Shown: piece by piece, positions 22,377 through 34,485 of the stretch
How the letters are laid out: every line of letters begins with the position of its first letter
How positions within the stretch are numbered: the first letter of the stretch is position 1
NCBI GenBank assembly: GCA_016800925.1
Contig: JABCPU010000197.1
Location: 59,048 to 123,047 of the forward strand
Source: Suillus spraguei
Lineage: Eukaryota > Basidiomycota > Agaricomycetes > Boletales > Suillaceae
Length of the DNA stretch: 64,000 bases
Direction of reading: 5' to 3'
The notes under the pieces: generated by a model
The model's input: the letters and a program-made list of their open reading frames with translations, nothing else
What the model was told of the DNA's origin: nothing
The model's database searches: none
Made by a program: the position numbers and the translations under genes

Positions 22377-24113
22377 TGTTAAGATACAACCTAACCTGGG
22401 CTGTAGATAAACTACCTCCTAAGTTAGTATGTGAGTCTTGTGCTCTGTCTAGCCTGCTTCACTTGCGAAACAAGAGCGTTCGACCCTAAAGGGGGATGCC
22501 TGTTAGTATGGTCAAGTTCAAGTCAAACCAATGTGCAAATGTAGCATCATAGTCAGCGATAAGTTGCCATGGTCAGCGATGATGCTGCTGGAACTAGAGT
22601 CGTATGTAGCGGAGCTACCGTGGTTGAGATAAGTCAGTAACAGTTGCATTGAGCGAGCGATGACAAGCGGTGATATCAGAGGTAGCGGTAAGGTTGCGAG
22701 CAGTGCAAAGAAACAGTAAAGAAGGCCACAGTACTTTCAGTGGTAAAGTAGCGGTGCATGAGAAGTTCAGTCAAAATAGCAATCAAAAGTCCAGCGGTAT
22801 GCCAGCAGTAACGGAGAACGAGCGTGATCAATTAATGAGTGATAAAGAACTTTAAAGACTAAGTCTACTACTGGGTAGATCCAGAGCTAGACAATAATCC
22901 TGACTGTTAAGACTGTACTCAAGGGTAGAAAGATCCGAAGGGCTTTGGCCTCAGTTCGTACACTGTGCCCCTTTCTCAGTAATGCCCCTTATTTCAGGGA
23001 GGAGTTATTCGTCCGAAGACCCGGAAGGAGTTGCGTAATGGATCCGGGTGTCCAAAGGTGTCGGATATGATACGTCCGAAGGTTATTCGGAACGTAAGGA
23101 GAGGACAGAGATTAAGGCTAGTTTCGGAACGAGTTCCTAACTAGAAACTAACGGAGATGGACTATCCGAAGATAGAGTCGGAGATATAGACTATAGGAAT
23201 CAATCCTAAGTCTCGGAAGGTGACTTAAAGCGGAAAGTGGTTTAAGTCCGAAAGAGGCAGAATGAGTAGAATCTAAGATGATATTCAAACTAAGGTTCTA
23301 CGGAGATCTACAAGTGGTTTATATACTGTAAGTATCTAAGACGGATAATCAGCAAGTCCAGGACCGAGGGCTATGTACGAAGTGTAACGGAAGTCTATTA
23401 GTTATTGCACAGCGGATCAGTAAGCATGAATCGGAAATGAACACAGGAAACGGATCAGTAACACAGGACGGAAATATAAACAGCCGGAGTACCGGTAGTA
23501 GGAGAAATGACGAAAGGAGATAGACGCAGATGTACACAAGGGAGTTAAGGTGCGAGAAGTGAGTACATTCGGATGGGTGGTCCGGACAGGATCTGTGGAC
23601 CGACGGATATGGAAACGATCGGATCTGGACGGATATGGTCGGATCTGAGATTAGAAGTATGGTATATGACACTGACCTATAGTACGTGCAATGGGGTAAA
23701 ATCAGGTACTGTATTGTGTGGGGTACGCGGTGCTTATATCCTAAATCATATGTACTTGGAATACTCTAGGCGAGATCAGTAGCGCTCGAGTGTAGTAACC
23801 GCCATATGTAAACATAGCGCGAGGCGCTGTGGCACAAGGCAACATGTAATAAGGCTTGCCATGGAATCAGTGATAATGAACATAAAACATACAACGCACC
23901 AAATGGAGCTATGTGGACACGGCAAGGACATGGGAGGGCATCGGTACGTGGAACATGGTGCGGCAGTCGGTACGGTGTGCGGTAAGCGTGGGATGCCGCC
24001 GGTACTGCTAAAGGGGTAAGACGGCCATGGACAAGTGGTAACTCCTGTAGATGTGAGACAAGTGTCAAAAGATGGGGTTTTAAGCCCAGCGCCAATATGT
24101 TTGTTACCCCGGG
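22377..24113 (-). mobile_element. LTR family A, interrupted by a nested LTR
   Basis: Read on the minus strand it matches the solo LTR at 7918-8846. The plus-strand left edge is TGTTAAGATACAACC and the right edge is AATATGTTTGTTACC. CCGG flanks both ends (22373-22376 and just after the right edge), a plausible 4-bp target duplication. The match breaks at 22904 and resumes at 23672, exactly where a family B solo LTR is inserted. Confidence 0.65.
22905..23671 (-). mobile_element. Solo LTR, family B, nested inside family A
   Basis: A 767-bp insertion whose ends on the minus strand are TGTCATATACC and TCTTAACA (TG...CA). It is flanked by CTGAC on both sides (22900-22904 and 23672-23676), a clean 5-bp target duplication. 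Removing it restores continuity of the family A LTR, as judged against 8340-8370. Insertion is therefore younger than the family A element. Confidence 0.85.
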
Positions 24114-24934
24114 TTTGATAAGATTCAGCAGACATAATGTAAATTTTTTTTTGCCTAGATTCAAAACGACAGGTTGACCAAACCAGAGTTCCTGAATCAA
24201 GGTGGTAAAGAGTTAAGCTTGTTGAAGGTTAAAAAATATGTGGCAGCTTTGAGAAGCAATAGGCTTTCAGAGACGCCACAAGGGTGGGAAAATTCAGACA
24301 TTCAAGTAACCAGATACAAGATAGATTTCAAGAGTGCCAACCTATACTACAGCCAGGAGATAGTCTTATATAGCTGTATAGATAAGTAGGTCTGTGATTA
24401 CGAATAACTCACATATGATTCTTCTTTGTCTCACATGAGGTGCGTGGCAGTGGCCTTAGTAACTTGTCTTTAGTCACTGATTTGTCTGGGCCAGCCCATC
24501 TGCCACATTCAGGCTTCAAGCTTCCAGTTCAACGACTCAATGCCAACACCAACAGTTTGAGAGTGCAATGCGGAGAGTCAAAGTTGACTGCGCCAGTGCT
24601 ATGCCGAGGTGTGACTTGATGTGACCATATTTTGCAGATTAGCAGTCAGACCCTGAATTTTCTCGGCTTTCATCTGACACCACACCACAGTGTCCTAAAA
24701 ATGAGCAAAAATCAGATCTATGTAGAGGCAGTACAAATCTATAACACTCTAAATTCGTGGAAGATAATATGAAGTGGTTGACGAGTTACAAATGATTTGC
24801 TGAAAATGTTGCAGAATACCCAGAATGATAGTATTACCTTGATTAAAACCTGTCTTAAATATTACAAACCCCGATGTGTATATATATTAGACATTCTATA
24901 GTACACCGCCAAGTGTTGCTTTGGCCCAAACCAA
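24114..24934. other. Gene-free stretch between LTRs
   Basis: A plus-strand frame at 24174-24389 (71 residues) has no recognised motif. The rest shows nothing. Confidence 0.35.
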
Positions 24935-26293
24935 TGTAAAGATACAATCTAGCCTGGGCTGTAGATAAACCACGGCCTAAGCTAGTATGCGAGTCTTGTG
25001 CTCTACCTAGTCTGCTACTCTTGTGAGGCAAGAATGTTCGACCCTAAAGGGAATGCCAAGTTAGTAGTTTGATAATGCCCAACCTGTGGTGCATGACTAT
25101 TGTTGGAGGTAGTGAGATGCTAGAAGTGTCCTCCGGTCCATGGGAAACTAGCAGTAATACTAGCGGTAAGTGCGGGAAAGCGGTAGACAAGCGGAGTGCA
25201 AGTGGTAAAACTGCGATAGTGCATGCAGTAAAACTGCGGTATGGCGTGGGAAACTGGCAGTAAAACAAGCGGTGAAGCGTGGGAAAGTGTAGCGCAAGCG
25301 GTGAAGCACGGGAAAGCAGTAACGAACGGTGGTGCATGCAGCAGTCAAGCAATTTTTAAGTGACAGTGACTTCGGTGAAAGACTTTATTCCATCAGAGAC
25401 AGTGGTAGTGACTATTCCTAAGTACCATGTGTACCATAGGGGAAAAGTAAAAGTACTGGAATGTGCAAAGAGTCCTTTTTAACATGTACCGTGAACGGCT
25501 GGAATACATAGTGAGAACAGTAGCGAAATAAATATGTACTCCGTTGTGACAGACAAACTCAGGCTGGGCTTGAAAAGGTAGTTTTTACATGATGTCTCAT
25601 ACTGGGACTTTCCTTACCTTAGGTTCGCACTTTTGATGATTACATAAGGACCTCACCTTTCACTCTTTGCACCACCAAGGATTCTAATTAGTTCCAGTAC
25701 TGATAGCTCCTCTTTTGATTGAGTTCCTGGGCAGCTTACCATAGCTCCTCACTCATTTGAGTTCTTGTGTAGCTTTTCTCTCTGTAGCTTTTCTAGTTTG
25801 GCAGCTTTCATAGCTCACTAGTTAGCTCCTGGATACCTAGTTTTTAGAGTGAACACTACCACTGTCTTTGACTGTTTCCTCTCTCCTTCCCTTGAGTTTT
25901 GGCTAGTCAGAAGCCTTTGGGCTGAACATACTGCTCCATGCTTCTTATACCTGCCCCCCAGGCAGGATTGTTTCTCTACACCGTGATTTTTAGCGAAGAG
26001 GCATGCAGCAAGCAAGCGGTGTCACAGAAGGTAAGGTAAGTCTTGCCATAGCTTTAGTAATGGCAGAAATGAATATGCTACACACCAATGGATCTAGATG
26101 GAAATGGAATGGACAGGAGGACATCGGTAGCGAGATTTGGTAAGGGGCAAGGATCCACAGAGCGAAAACGGTACTGGTGAAGCAAAAAGGGGTAATGCTC
26201 ACTATAGGGGATTTCTCAGTAGCTGCTGTAGACAGTAATGAGACACTTGTGTAAAACAGCACTTTCATGGTCAGCGTGACTTTGTTCGCTACA
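24935..26293 (-). mobile_element. LTR-like element, long subfamily of family A
   Basis: On the minus strand it begins TGTAGCGAACAAAGTCACG and ends GATTGTATCTTTACA. Its minus-strand 5' half pairs with 13724-14100 and its 3' end resembles the solo LTR 3' end. Flanks CCAA and CCGA could be a decayed 4-bp target duplication. No coding potential is recognised. Confidence 0.55.
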
Positions 26294-26804
26294 CCGAGGT
26301 AGTGCAAAATTTATATAAAACACATAGCAACAGGATAGATACTGGTTCAATTTGTAGCCTTGCCACATAAATTAAAAAATTAACCTACATAGGGTACATA
26401 TGCGGTATCTATGAGAGGTTTTATCCCAATCCTGGCTGATGACTTGGTTACAGCTGAAAATCCGTCCAAATTGGGGCCAGTACACACCCTTTGAGGTGCA
26501 TATAGTGGACATATCTAGGTCAGTCATGTAAAACAGTCAAAAATCAGACCCTGTAATAGACCTGTGACCCAGCTGGTGCTAATATCTGAGTGACCTGATA
26601 CTATGGCTGATCCCTCACATGAGTCACATCTATTATATGCATATGCTGCAACCACTGCACTGATGAAAACACCAACAGACGGACTACCTAGGTCACAATC
26701 TTGGGCAATGGGAGGCGTCTCGGTGGCAGCATCACACTGACTCAAAGGCATAAGACAATAGTATCATTGGCACAGTAAATGGTATACACATGATGCACAC
26801 TAAT
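26294..26804. other. Gene-free stretch
   Basis: I see no gene here; it is the right-hand flank of the LTR above and the 3' flank of the gypsy element. Confidence 0.4.
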
Positions 26805-27094
26805 TGTTACGCCCGGTGTTATACAAACGTCTTAGTAATCAAAAGTTTGAAGTCTAGTGTTCTCCTTAGAATGAGTTGTTCAAGTAAAGCAGTAGATTGC
26901 AGGCCCTGGTCTGCATAGGTCAAGTTAAAGAAATAGGAACTCGGGATGGTATCTGAATATATAAGGTAATTGGAGTGGAGATAGAATATTGGAGCGGAGA
27001 TTAAATAATGAAGAACCAATGGGAAAAAGATAAAGGAATCATATGATAGAATGTTATGGAATGTAGTAGAATGAGTAAAAATAGAACTGTAACA
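26805..27094 (-). mobile_element. 3' LTR of the Ty3/gypsy element
   Basis: A 290-bp LTR whose minus-strand ends are TGTTACAGTTC and GGGCGTAACA, i.e. a perfect 6-bp TGTTAC/GTAACA terminal inverted repeat. It lies directly after pol on the minus strand, with a purine-rich AAAATGGGG just upstream (about 27099-27107), fitting a polypurine tract. No second copy exists in the window, so the element has lost its 5' LTR. Confidence 0.75.
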
Positions 27095-27135
27095 TTACCC
27101 CATTTTAACGGTTGTAATCCCTGATTACATAATAT

Positions 27136-30100
27136 TTATAAGTGTTGTGCTCGTTTGTAAGAAGTAAGAATATCATGGGCATTACCAAGTTCATTCTCTT
27201 TCATCCATTCATTCTCGGAACTCAGGAATCCTTTCCATTTGACATAGAGCCACGATGACCAACGATGGCTTCAATCTCATGTTCTTCTTCGCCGTCTATG
27301 ATATCAGGAGGTGGTTTGACGTAATTGGGTCTGTGAGTATCGTTTTCTTTATAAGGTGAGAGTAGTGCGGCGTGGAAGACAGGGTGGATATGCCATTGTG
27401 CAGGCAGAGCAAGTTTATAAGTGATGGGTGATAGGACATCAGTGACAGTGAATGGTCCTTCGCGTTTTGGTGCGAGTTTCCGATTAGAATATCCGAGATG
27501 AAGGTTTTTAGCTTCGAGCCAAACCTTATCGCCTTTAGTGAATGGTACGAATTTAGATGTGATTCGTTGACGCATAGTATTACGAGAGAGTTCGTGAGCG
27601 GCTAATGCTTCGTCATGTGCTTTGTTTAGGATAAAGAGGCATTGTTCTATATTAGGGATATCGGATTTGGGATGTGAATCAGGGAGGTGTTTCAGATGAT
27701 AACCCATCATGAGGTAAAATGGGGAGGTGCCACGTGCTGAATGATGATGAGAGTTATGGACAAATTCAGCAAGGGGAAGCATCGCAGCCCAACTGGTTTG
27801 GTCATTAGTGCAAAAGATCCAAAGGTAAACTTCAAGTTCTTGATTAACTCGTTCAGTTTCTCCATCACTTTGGGGATGGAAGGCAGTGGAAAGGGAGTTT
27901 TTGTATCTGAGGAGTTTTCCGAGTTCGACTTGGAATCGAGAAGCGAATTGGGGTCCGTGGTCAGATATAATTTTATCGTAAAGTCCATATTTAGCAAAAA
28001 CTTTAGAAAAGAAAATATTGGCGACACCTTCAGCGTCTATTGTTTTGAGGCAAGGTGTGAAAACTACCCCCTTTGAAAGGCCATGGTTGACCACGACCAT
28101 AATACTGTCAAAGCCATCGGAAAGGGGTAAGTCTGTGATAAGATCGACTGAGCAGTGGGCAAAGGGTCAATTGGATATAGGAGCGGGAATAGGAAAGAGT
28201 GGAGGTGAAGACGGGTGCGTGTTTACTTTATTCTGTTGGCAGATGCAACAGCCGTCTACGAAGTTCTTGACAAAAGTAGCCAGTCCTGGCCACCAATAGT
28301 CGCAAGAGAGTAATTCTTGGGTTTTGTAACATCCAGGATGTCCTGCAGTAGGGGAATCATGATGAAGGGAAGTGAGTTCACGGCATAAGTCGCCTGGTGG
28401 TACATAAGTAAGATTCTTGTACATGAGAATTCCGTCGCTCAATTTCCAATCAGAAAGAGCAGATCAGAGTGGGGGTGGAATAGAGGAGTCAGTTAGCGCT
28501 TGAAGTGCTGTATGTACTACAGGATCTACCGCAGATGAGATACATGATCTGTCTGTAAAAGAAGTATCAATAGCGTTAATGAATATTGAGTTAGGAAGGA
28601 GTTGAATACTAGTATTGTCCTTTTCGATGTTGTTGTCTGGAAGGTGATCCGTTCTATGGGATAAGAGATCTGGGATAATGAGTTCGAATTGGGATAGGAA
28701 GGTTTGCCATTGAGCTTGGCATCTATTGAGGTCTTGGATGTCTCTGAAATATTGCAGATTTTTATGGTCAGTTTGTACGAGAACAGGGAAAGGGGAACCA
28801 AGGAGATAGTGTCGCCAGGCTTTTAAGGCTCTGACGATAGCAAGCAGTTCTCAATCATAAATCTGATAGTTATGTTCAGTGGGATTAGAGGATTGAGAAA
28901 GGAAAGAACATGGGAGCCAATTTCTGTTATCATCTTTCTGTAGGAGTACGGCACCTGTGGCATATAAGGAAGCATCAGTAGCGATAGCGAAGGGTGAATT
29001 CTTATTGGGTATTTGGAGAATGGGTGACAAGGTGAAAATACACTTCAGCTTATTGAAAGCTTCCTTGCGTTCAGGGGTCCATGAGAATTTGATATCTTTT
29101 TTCGTTAGATCTATTAAGGGTCGTGCAATGGATGAGTAATTGGCAATAAATCGTCAGTAAAAGTTAGCAAATCCAAGGAATGATCAGACTTCTTTTACTT
29201 TTGTGGGAGTCTTCCATTCGGATATACCTTTAAGTTTTGCAGGGTCCATTGCAATAGAGCCAGGTTTGATGATCATTCCGAGATATTCAATATCGGTTAC
29301 ATTGAAGGTGCATTTTTTGTGTTTAAGATGGAGGAGGTTATTGCATAATCGTTGAAGTACTTTATGAGTTCATTCTTGATGCATCTTGATGTCTCTAGAG
29401 AAGATTAGTATATTGTCCATGTAGATAATGATCCATCCTTCTTGGATTAAGTCTCCAAACAAGTCGTTCATCATGGACTGGAAGGTGGTAGGGTAATTAC
29501 ACATTCCAAAGAACATGACAGTAGGTTCAAAAAGTCCTCAGGAAGTAGCAAAGGCTGCCTTCCATTGATCTGATTTTCTCATATGTACATTATTGTATCC
29601 CCACCTCATGTCCATTTTGGTGAATGCTTTAGCGTCCTTGAGTTTATCTATAAGATCTGAAATTAGTGGTAACAGGTAGTTGTTTTTTACCGTGTGTTCA
29701 TTGAGATAGCGATAATCTTGGCAGGGTCAGAGAGATCCGTCCTTCTTGCCGACGAAGAAGAATGGAGATGATTGCGGAGATTCAGAAGGAATGATGGTAC
29801 CTTTAGCGAGATGTTCGTTTACAAAGTCGTTCATCACCTGTTCTTCTTTGGCATTAAGCGGATAGATTTTGCATTTCCACAGTTCAAATGATTCTTTGAG
29901 GTCGGTCTTGTGGTCATATTTTTCGTTCTGGGGGAAGAGTGCCGTTAGCTACATCACCAAATACGTCTTTATATTGTTGGAACTCTTCAGGAACGAGTTC
30001 TTCAAACATTTTCTTGGGTTTAGCGGCATCTTGGGCTAGGGTCTGTGAAATGTTGTCAGTTTTACAGATTGTGGTATAGAATTCATCATCGTCATCATCG

Positions 30101-30655
30101 TCGATTGGATCTAAAAGTCGTGGGAGAATTTCGTTAGCAGGGTCCCATTCATCTTCTAGTTCTTCAGATGCATCAAAGAATACTTCTTCATCTTCTTCTA
30201 CTTCTTCTATGGTTGCTTTCTTCAGGGTATGCTCCCTTAGTCGGACTTCTTGAGTTGTCCAATTGATATCTGGGTTTTCTTTCTTTAGCCAAGTCATTCC
30301 TAGGATAGCATCTTCTCCTCCTAGAGAGGTTACGAAGAAATGCTTCCTCATGGGAATTTCTCTGATTAAAAAGGAAAGATCACAGTACCATGAAATTCTT
30401 CTGGCTTTGTTTAATGTGCCGTCTACGTTCCGTACTGGTATCAGAGTTTCGAGTTTATGAGTATGAATAGAGTTTTGATGTATAAATTTCTCATTGATAA
30501 ACTCTCCTTCTGCGCCACAATCAATGAGTGCAGCAGCTACAGTGATTTTGTCGGTCTTAGTGGATCTAATGGTAAGCGGAAGGCAATAGAATTAGCATCA
30601 CCAATAGATTGTACTAATAGTCCAATTCTGGGAGTTTCTGACACCGTGGCAGGCT
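27136..30655 (-). pseudogene. Ty3/gypsy (chromovirus) pol: protease, RT, RNase H, integrase, chromodomain
   Basis: Reading the minus strand from the right: protease with LIDCGAEGEFIN (about 30510-30545), then reverse transcriptase with [29 protein letters not shown] and the catalytic YMDN box (about 29414). RNase H follows with FAIATDASLYATGAVL, then the integrase zinc region HHDSPTAGHPG...CCICQQ (about 28213-28355). The integrase core has SVDLITDLPLSDGFD, SDHGPQFASRF and HPQSDGETERVNQ. At the end is a chromodomain-like WKGFLSSENEW (about 27195-27230) reached by a frame slip near 27235. Eight in-frame stops are all TGA where Arg is expected (TGA at about 28167, 28464, 28851, 29154, 29184, 29370, 29538 and 29727). 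A one-base slip near 30575-30585 breaks the protease lead-in. It is dead but easily aligned, so of moderate age. Confidence 0.85.
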
Positions 30656-30658
30656 CCC

Positions 30659-31514
30659 CTAAGCAAAATCCTCTTCATCGCTACTTTCCTCCTTCTTGGG
30701 CGCCTTCTTCTTCATTTGGTGCACCTTAAATGCTTTCCATTCAAGGAATTCCTTGTAGTCGTCGTCAGATGATTCCTTGACTACCTTTCTAGTATTGGTC
30801 GTAACTGTAGGATGGTTAGGGCGATCTTTAGCAAGCCCCTTCTTGCCGCATTTGAAGCAGAGGCCGCCTTTGCACCTATGCTCCTGCTCTTGCGGAGTTA
30901 GATAAGTCTTTTTAACCTGCTTCTCACCTTTGTCTTCATCATCTAGTTCCGCCCTATCTATATCCATAGCATAGGGGTCTTTTGCCTTGGTAAAGGAAGG
31001 CAGAGCTAACAAGCTCTTACACACTTCTACATCAAGGGCTTTATCGAGCCATCCATCACAAGTGGTGGGAAGGGTTTTGAAGGCTAAGATAGCGGAGACG
31101 ATCTCACGCTTTAGTCCGTTTCTAAAGAACATAATCATGGTGTTCTCTTCTTCAATGCCAGTATCAGCTAGTATGGTTCTAAAGATGGAAGCGTACACGG
31201 CTACACTTCCTGTCTGTTTCAGGGAGGAGATTCTTCTGATTGTGGTTTGTTCAACATTCTTGGGATAGAATGTAGCTTTAAATTGTTTGGCTAGTTCTTC
31301 GAAGGTTCCGTAGTTTTTGGCGGTAACAGCTTTCTTCAACTGACCTTCGGCCCACTTGGCTGCTTCTCCTTTCGTCATTCTACTTAAGAAGAAGATGACC
31401 TTCCTCTTATCGTTGTTGTATATGCCATCATTCATGCTCACATAGGCGTCCATCTGAAGGGACCAGCCTTGAGCTGTGCGAGTATCGCCATTGAAAATGG
31501 CAGGAGCAGTACCG
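30659..31514 (-). pseudogene. Ty3/gypsy gag, 5'-truncated
   Basis: The minus-strand frame encodes a capsid-like region (PAIFNGDTRTAQGWSLQM, then FEELAKQFKATFYP) and one zinc knuckle in CFKCGKKGLAKDRPNHP. The canonical last Cys of the CX2CX4HX4C knuckle is not clear, with Arg/Pro at that position. The element-specific sequence stops near 31514; beyond this the frame runs into an unrelated acidic gene on the opposite strand. The 5' LTR, leader and gag start are therefore lost. Confidence 0.75.
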
Positions 31515-32126
31515 ATATTGATGAGATAGAGCACGGCATGCTTGATGGTGATGCTGAAGAAGACAATGATGGTGCCGATGCCTTTCAAGATATGATTGTT
31601 GATGAGAATGCAGCCCCAAGAATGGTCGATAGCAGCAATGCCTATGACTTGGAGAGCAATAATGCGGATGTGGATTATGATAAGAATGACACAGACTTCA
31701 AGCCCAATGCAGGCGATCCAGGGGACATCGAAGGGGATGGTTTAGTTGTTGCAGAGAAAGGCAAGTCTGAGCCTGAGTCTGACCTCTACACAGCGGAATA
31801 TTTTGGAATTTTGTAGACTCCTCGCTGCAGGCGCTCACAATGCTGCGAAGGAGCAAGCAAATGAAGACAGAGGTCCAGCATTCGAAAAAGCATATAGCGA
31901 GTAGGTTTCTTGTTACCATGCCTTGCGCTTTGTCGCTGATTATGATGAAGCATCCTTGTGCAGTTTCTACAGCAGGATCTTTCCGAGTTTCCTGGAAAAA
32001 CCAAAGTTTCAGTGCTCCTCTCTACCAGCCGCCCCCAGTGGCAATTGACTATTCAGAACCAACTCTTTTGGAACCATATGATGCAACACTCATTTATAAT
32101 ACTCTGGCCTGTGCATACTTTACATA
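31515..32126 (+). pseudogene. Acidic protein gene relic truncated at the gypsy junction
   Basis: Plus-strand coding-like sequence starts exactly where gag ends: DIDEIEHGMLDGDAEEDNDG and further Asp/Asn-rich stretches to about 31815. After a frame slip it goes on as NAAKEQANEDRGPAFEKAYS and HALRFVADYDEASLCSFYS (about 31833-31985). A stop interrupts the second piece near 31900. I do not recognise the family. It could be the C-terminal part of an MYM-type or transposase-associated protein, but that is a guess. Confidence 0.35.
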
Positions 32127-32769
32127 AATCAGTGTTTCTGAATCTACACCATAACCATGCCTGTATCTACTATCTACCAGTAATGCAATGAAGTTTGTGT
32201 GACTCGTTTCATTTATTGCACACTCAATTCTCCAAACAGCCAGTGAGATCAGCCCAAGGATGGTGCGCAGATGACATCCAAGTATATTACATATCTGAGA
32301 ATTGAAGCATGTCGGAGGTATCAAGCATATCTATACACGACATATGGAAGCCAACCTGTGTGACAGGTATGAACCAGATGTCTGTGCCAGGTGTCGCGCA
32401 AGATATTTTCAGAACCCGTCATTTCCCATATAGACTAAAGCTCAGGTAGCCGATATATCCTGATTGTCTTGGAGATGTGTCTCGGTGGTCGTTAGGATAT
32501 CTCTGAAACCCCGCACATCCTCGCTTTGCTAAGACTATAATATATTTGTCTCCAATAGGTGGTGCGAAAATCATATGATCAAGATGGTGGAAAGGTGCGC
32601 CACAGCTTACTACTTTTGGGACTGTACAACACATTTTTAGCAGTCGTTAGTGTACCTGACTCTAATTTTCCCCTTTCCTGACACTACTCAAGACCATGAA
32701 TGTCCATTGACACACCTCAGTCACTCTACCCATGACTGAGGTGTGCATTGTCGGTTCTTACTATTATAT
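32127..32769. other. Gene-free stretch
   Basis: Nothing supported is seen. Confidence 0.4.
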
Positions 32770-32980
32770 TGTGAAGATCTGAAGAGGCTCGGACTAGGGA
32801 TGAGGGACAAGAACGAAGACTTCACATTGGGTCAAAAAACTACTCAACAATATTCGATGGTGAGAGGTATTAATATGCTGATTAAGATGGAGAATCAAAG
32901 GAAAATGTGTCTGAAGCATGTATCGAAGAGTGATTGCGTATGTAAAAGAAAAGGATGAGTATGTACGAGAGTGATAGTCC
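32770..32980 (+). repeat. Direct repeat R1, left copy (about 210 bp)
   Basis: It begins TGTGAAGATCTGAAGAGGC and includes CAACAATATTCGATGGTGAG and GAAGCATGTATCGAAGAGTG. A second copy in the same orientation is at 34279-34485. The TG start might mark a short LTR, but no CA end or target duplication was found. Confidence 0.7.
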
Positions 32981-33899
32981 CACTCAAATGCAAATCACTA
33001 TATGCTCATGTGACCATATCTCTCTCGACAACGCTCCTACTCAGAAAAGGATGCCAAATAAGGTGACGATGATAGTAGTAGAAGGATATATGAAGGCGGG
33101 AATTTCAGTAGGCAACCTTCCTTCACTGACGAAATGAATGCCAGAGGGTATGGATAATACTGAAAGCGAAAATTGAGGAGGAATTATGAGAGATGGTGGA
33201 TATGATGACAGCGGACATGTTTCTGGATGCACTCCCACTTGGCAATAAGGGAAGAATGAAAAACCACGGAAGAATGAAGAGCCACAGAAGAACAAGTGCC
33301 AACAGTGATGACGAGAGGTGGCAGATAGTGCCGATGCCAATGACAGTAAATAGATGTCAACGATAGCAACAGAATGAGTTTGTTGAGGATGGTGTCAATA
33401 GTGAGAGAGGATGGCACATTGTGGATTGAGTAGAGATGGGTTGGCGGCAATGACCAGACCTAGCAAGACTGAAAACAAATATATGTTCCCACTGGAAGAC
33501 ATATCACTCAGAACTCGTGAGTTGTGACATCTATGCCATATCCAATAGTGCTCCCACTCGGAGATGAACAGATAACGAGGAAAAGAATGATGGTGATGGT
33601 GTGTGATTGGGAAGGGTTAGTGATAAAGAGATAGTGGTTTTGTGCAGAGAGTGAACAATGATAAGGGGACTGATATCCGATGCATGGGAAGATGCATAGA
33701 CAGTGTGGTTTAATCCAGAATCAATGCTCAAAGTAAGATGTGTGAAACGAAGCAGTCAGGCAGCTGTGACCAAGCTAGCTGCGTGGGAAGACACTGAAGT
33801 TGTTCAATAGGCCGACAAGACCAAAGTGAAATGAATGTGATAATAATGAATGGCTTGAGGCTTGAAGCTTTGGGACTGTCAGCAATAGTGACATGGAGT
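32981..33899. other. Purine-rich spacer between direct repeats
   Basis: The plus strand is rich in GATGG/GAAAG words and open frames appear mostly as Ser/His-rich shadows on the minus strand (for example 33041-33340). I see no gene. Confidence 0.4.
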
Positions 33900-34130
33900 T
33901 GGCGAAAATGACTGTCAGGGATAGCCCGTGATGAAGGATTGGCAATGCCATGATGAAGACAACTGTCAGCGATGGTGACAGAGAATTGGCGATGCCATAA
34001 TGGAAACGACTGTCAGGGATTACCCATGACGAAGAATTGGCGATGCCATGGTGAAAACAGCTGTCAGCAATGGCGACAGAGAATCAGTGATGCCATAATG
34101 GAAACAACTGTCAAACGATGAGTTGGCAGT
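33900..34130. repeat. Minisatellite, about 50-bp half units in a 100-bp higher-order repeat
   Basis: The words ACTGTCAG.GATG and GGCGATGCCAT recur about every 50 bp over roughly four half units. Alternate half units are more alike (GATAGCCCGTGATGAA versus GATGGTGACAGAGAA), giving a 100-bp higher-order period. Confidence 0.7.
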
Positions 34131-34278
34131 CTGCACAACAATACATCAGTGATAGTGACGAAGATTGATGGAGAGACAAGGTTCCTCTGGTAGCTATTGA
34201 AAGCCCCAAGGGATAAATGAGAGTGTATGAAACGAATGAATGAGTGAAGCTCCCTAGTCTAAGCCAGGGCTCATAACC

Positions 34279-34485
34279 TGTGAAGATCTGATGAGGCTCG
34301 GACTGGGAACGGAACGAGAAACAACGACTTGGTATTAGCTCAAAAGACTACTCAACAATATTCGACGGTGAGAGGTATTAATATGCTGATTAAGACGGAG
34401 AATCAAAGGAAAATGCGTCTGAAGCATGTATCGAAGAGTGATTGCGTATGTAAAAGAAAAGGATGAGTACGTACGAGAGTGACGT
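34279..34485 (+). repeat. Direct repeat R1, right copy
   Basis: Same sequence as 32770-32980, about 90% alike by eye. The two copies bracket 1.3 kb of spacer plus the minisatellite. Confidence 0.7.

Noticed and set aside
27741..28076. Plus-strand frame over the integrase
   Set aside because: Shadow of the minus-strand integrase, which has clear family motifs.
31428..31619. Minus-strand frame over the gag/acidic gene junction as a separate gene
   Set aside because: It spans two unrelated sequences and lacks family motifs; it exists only because of the join.
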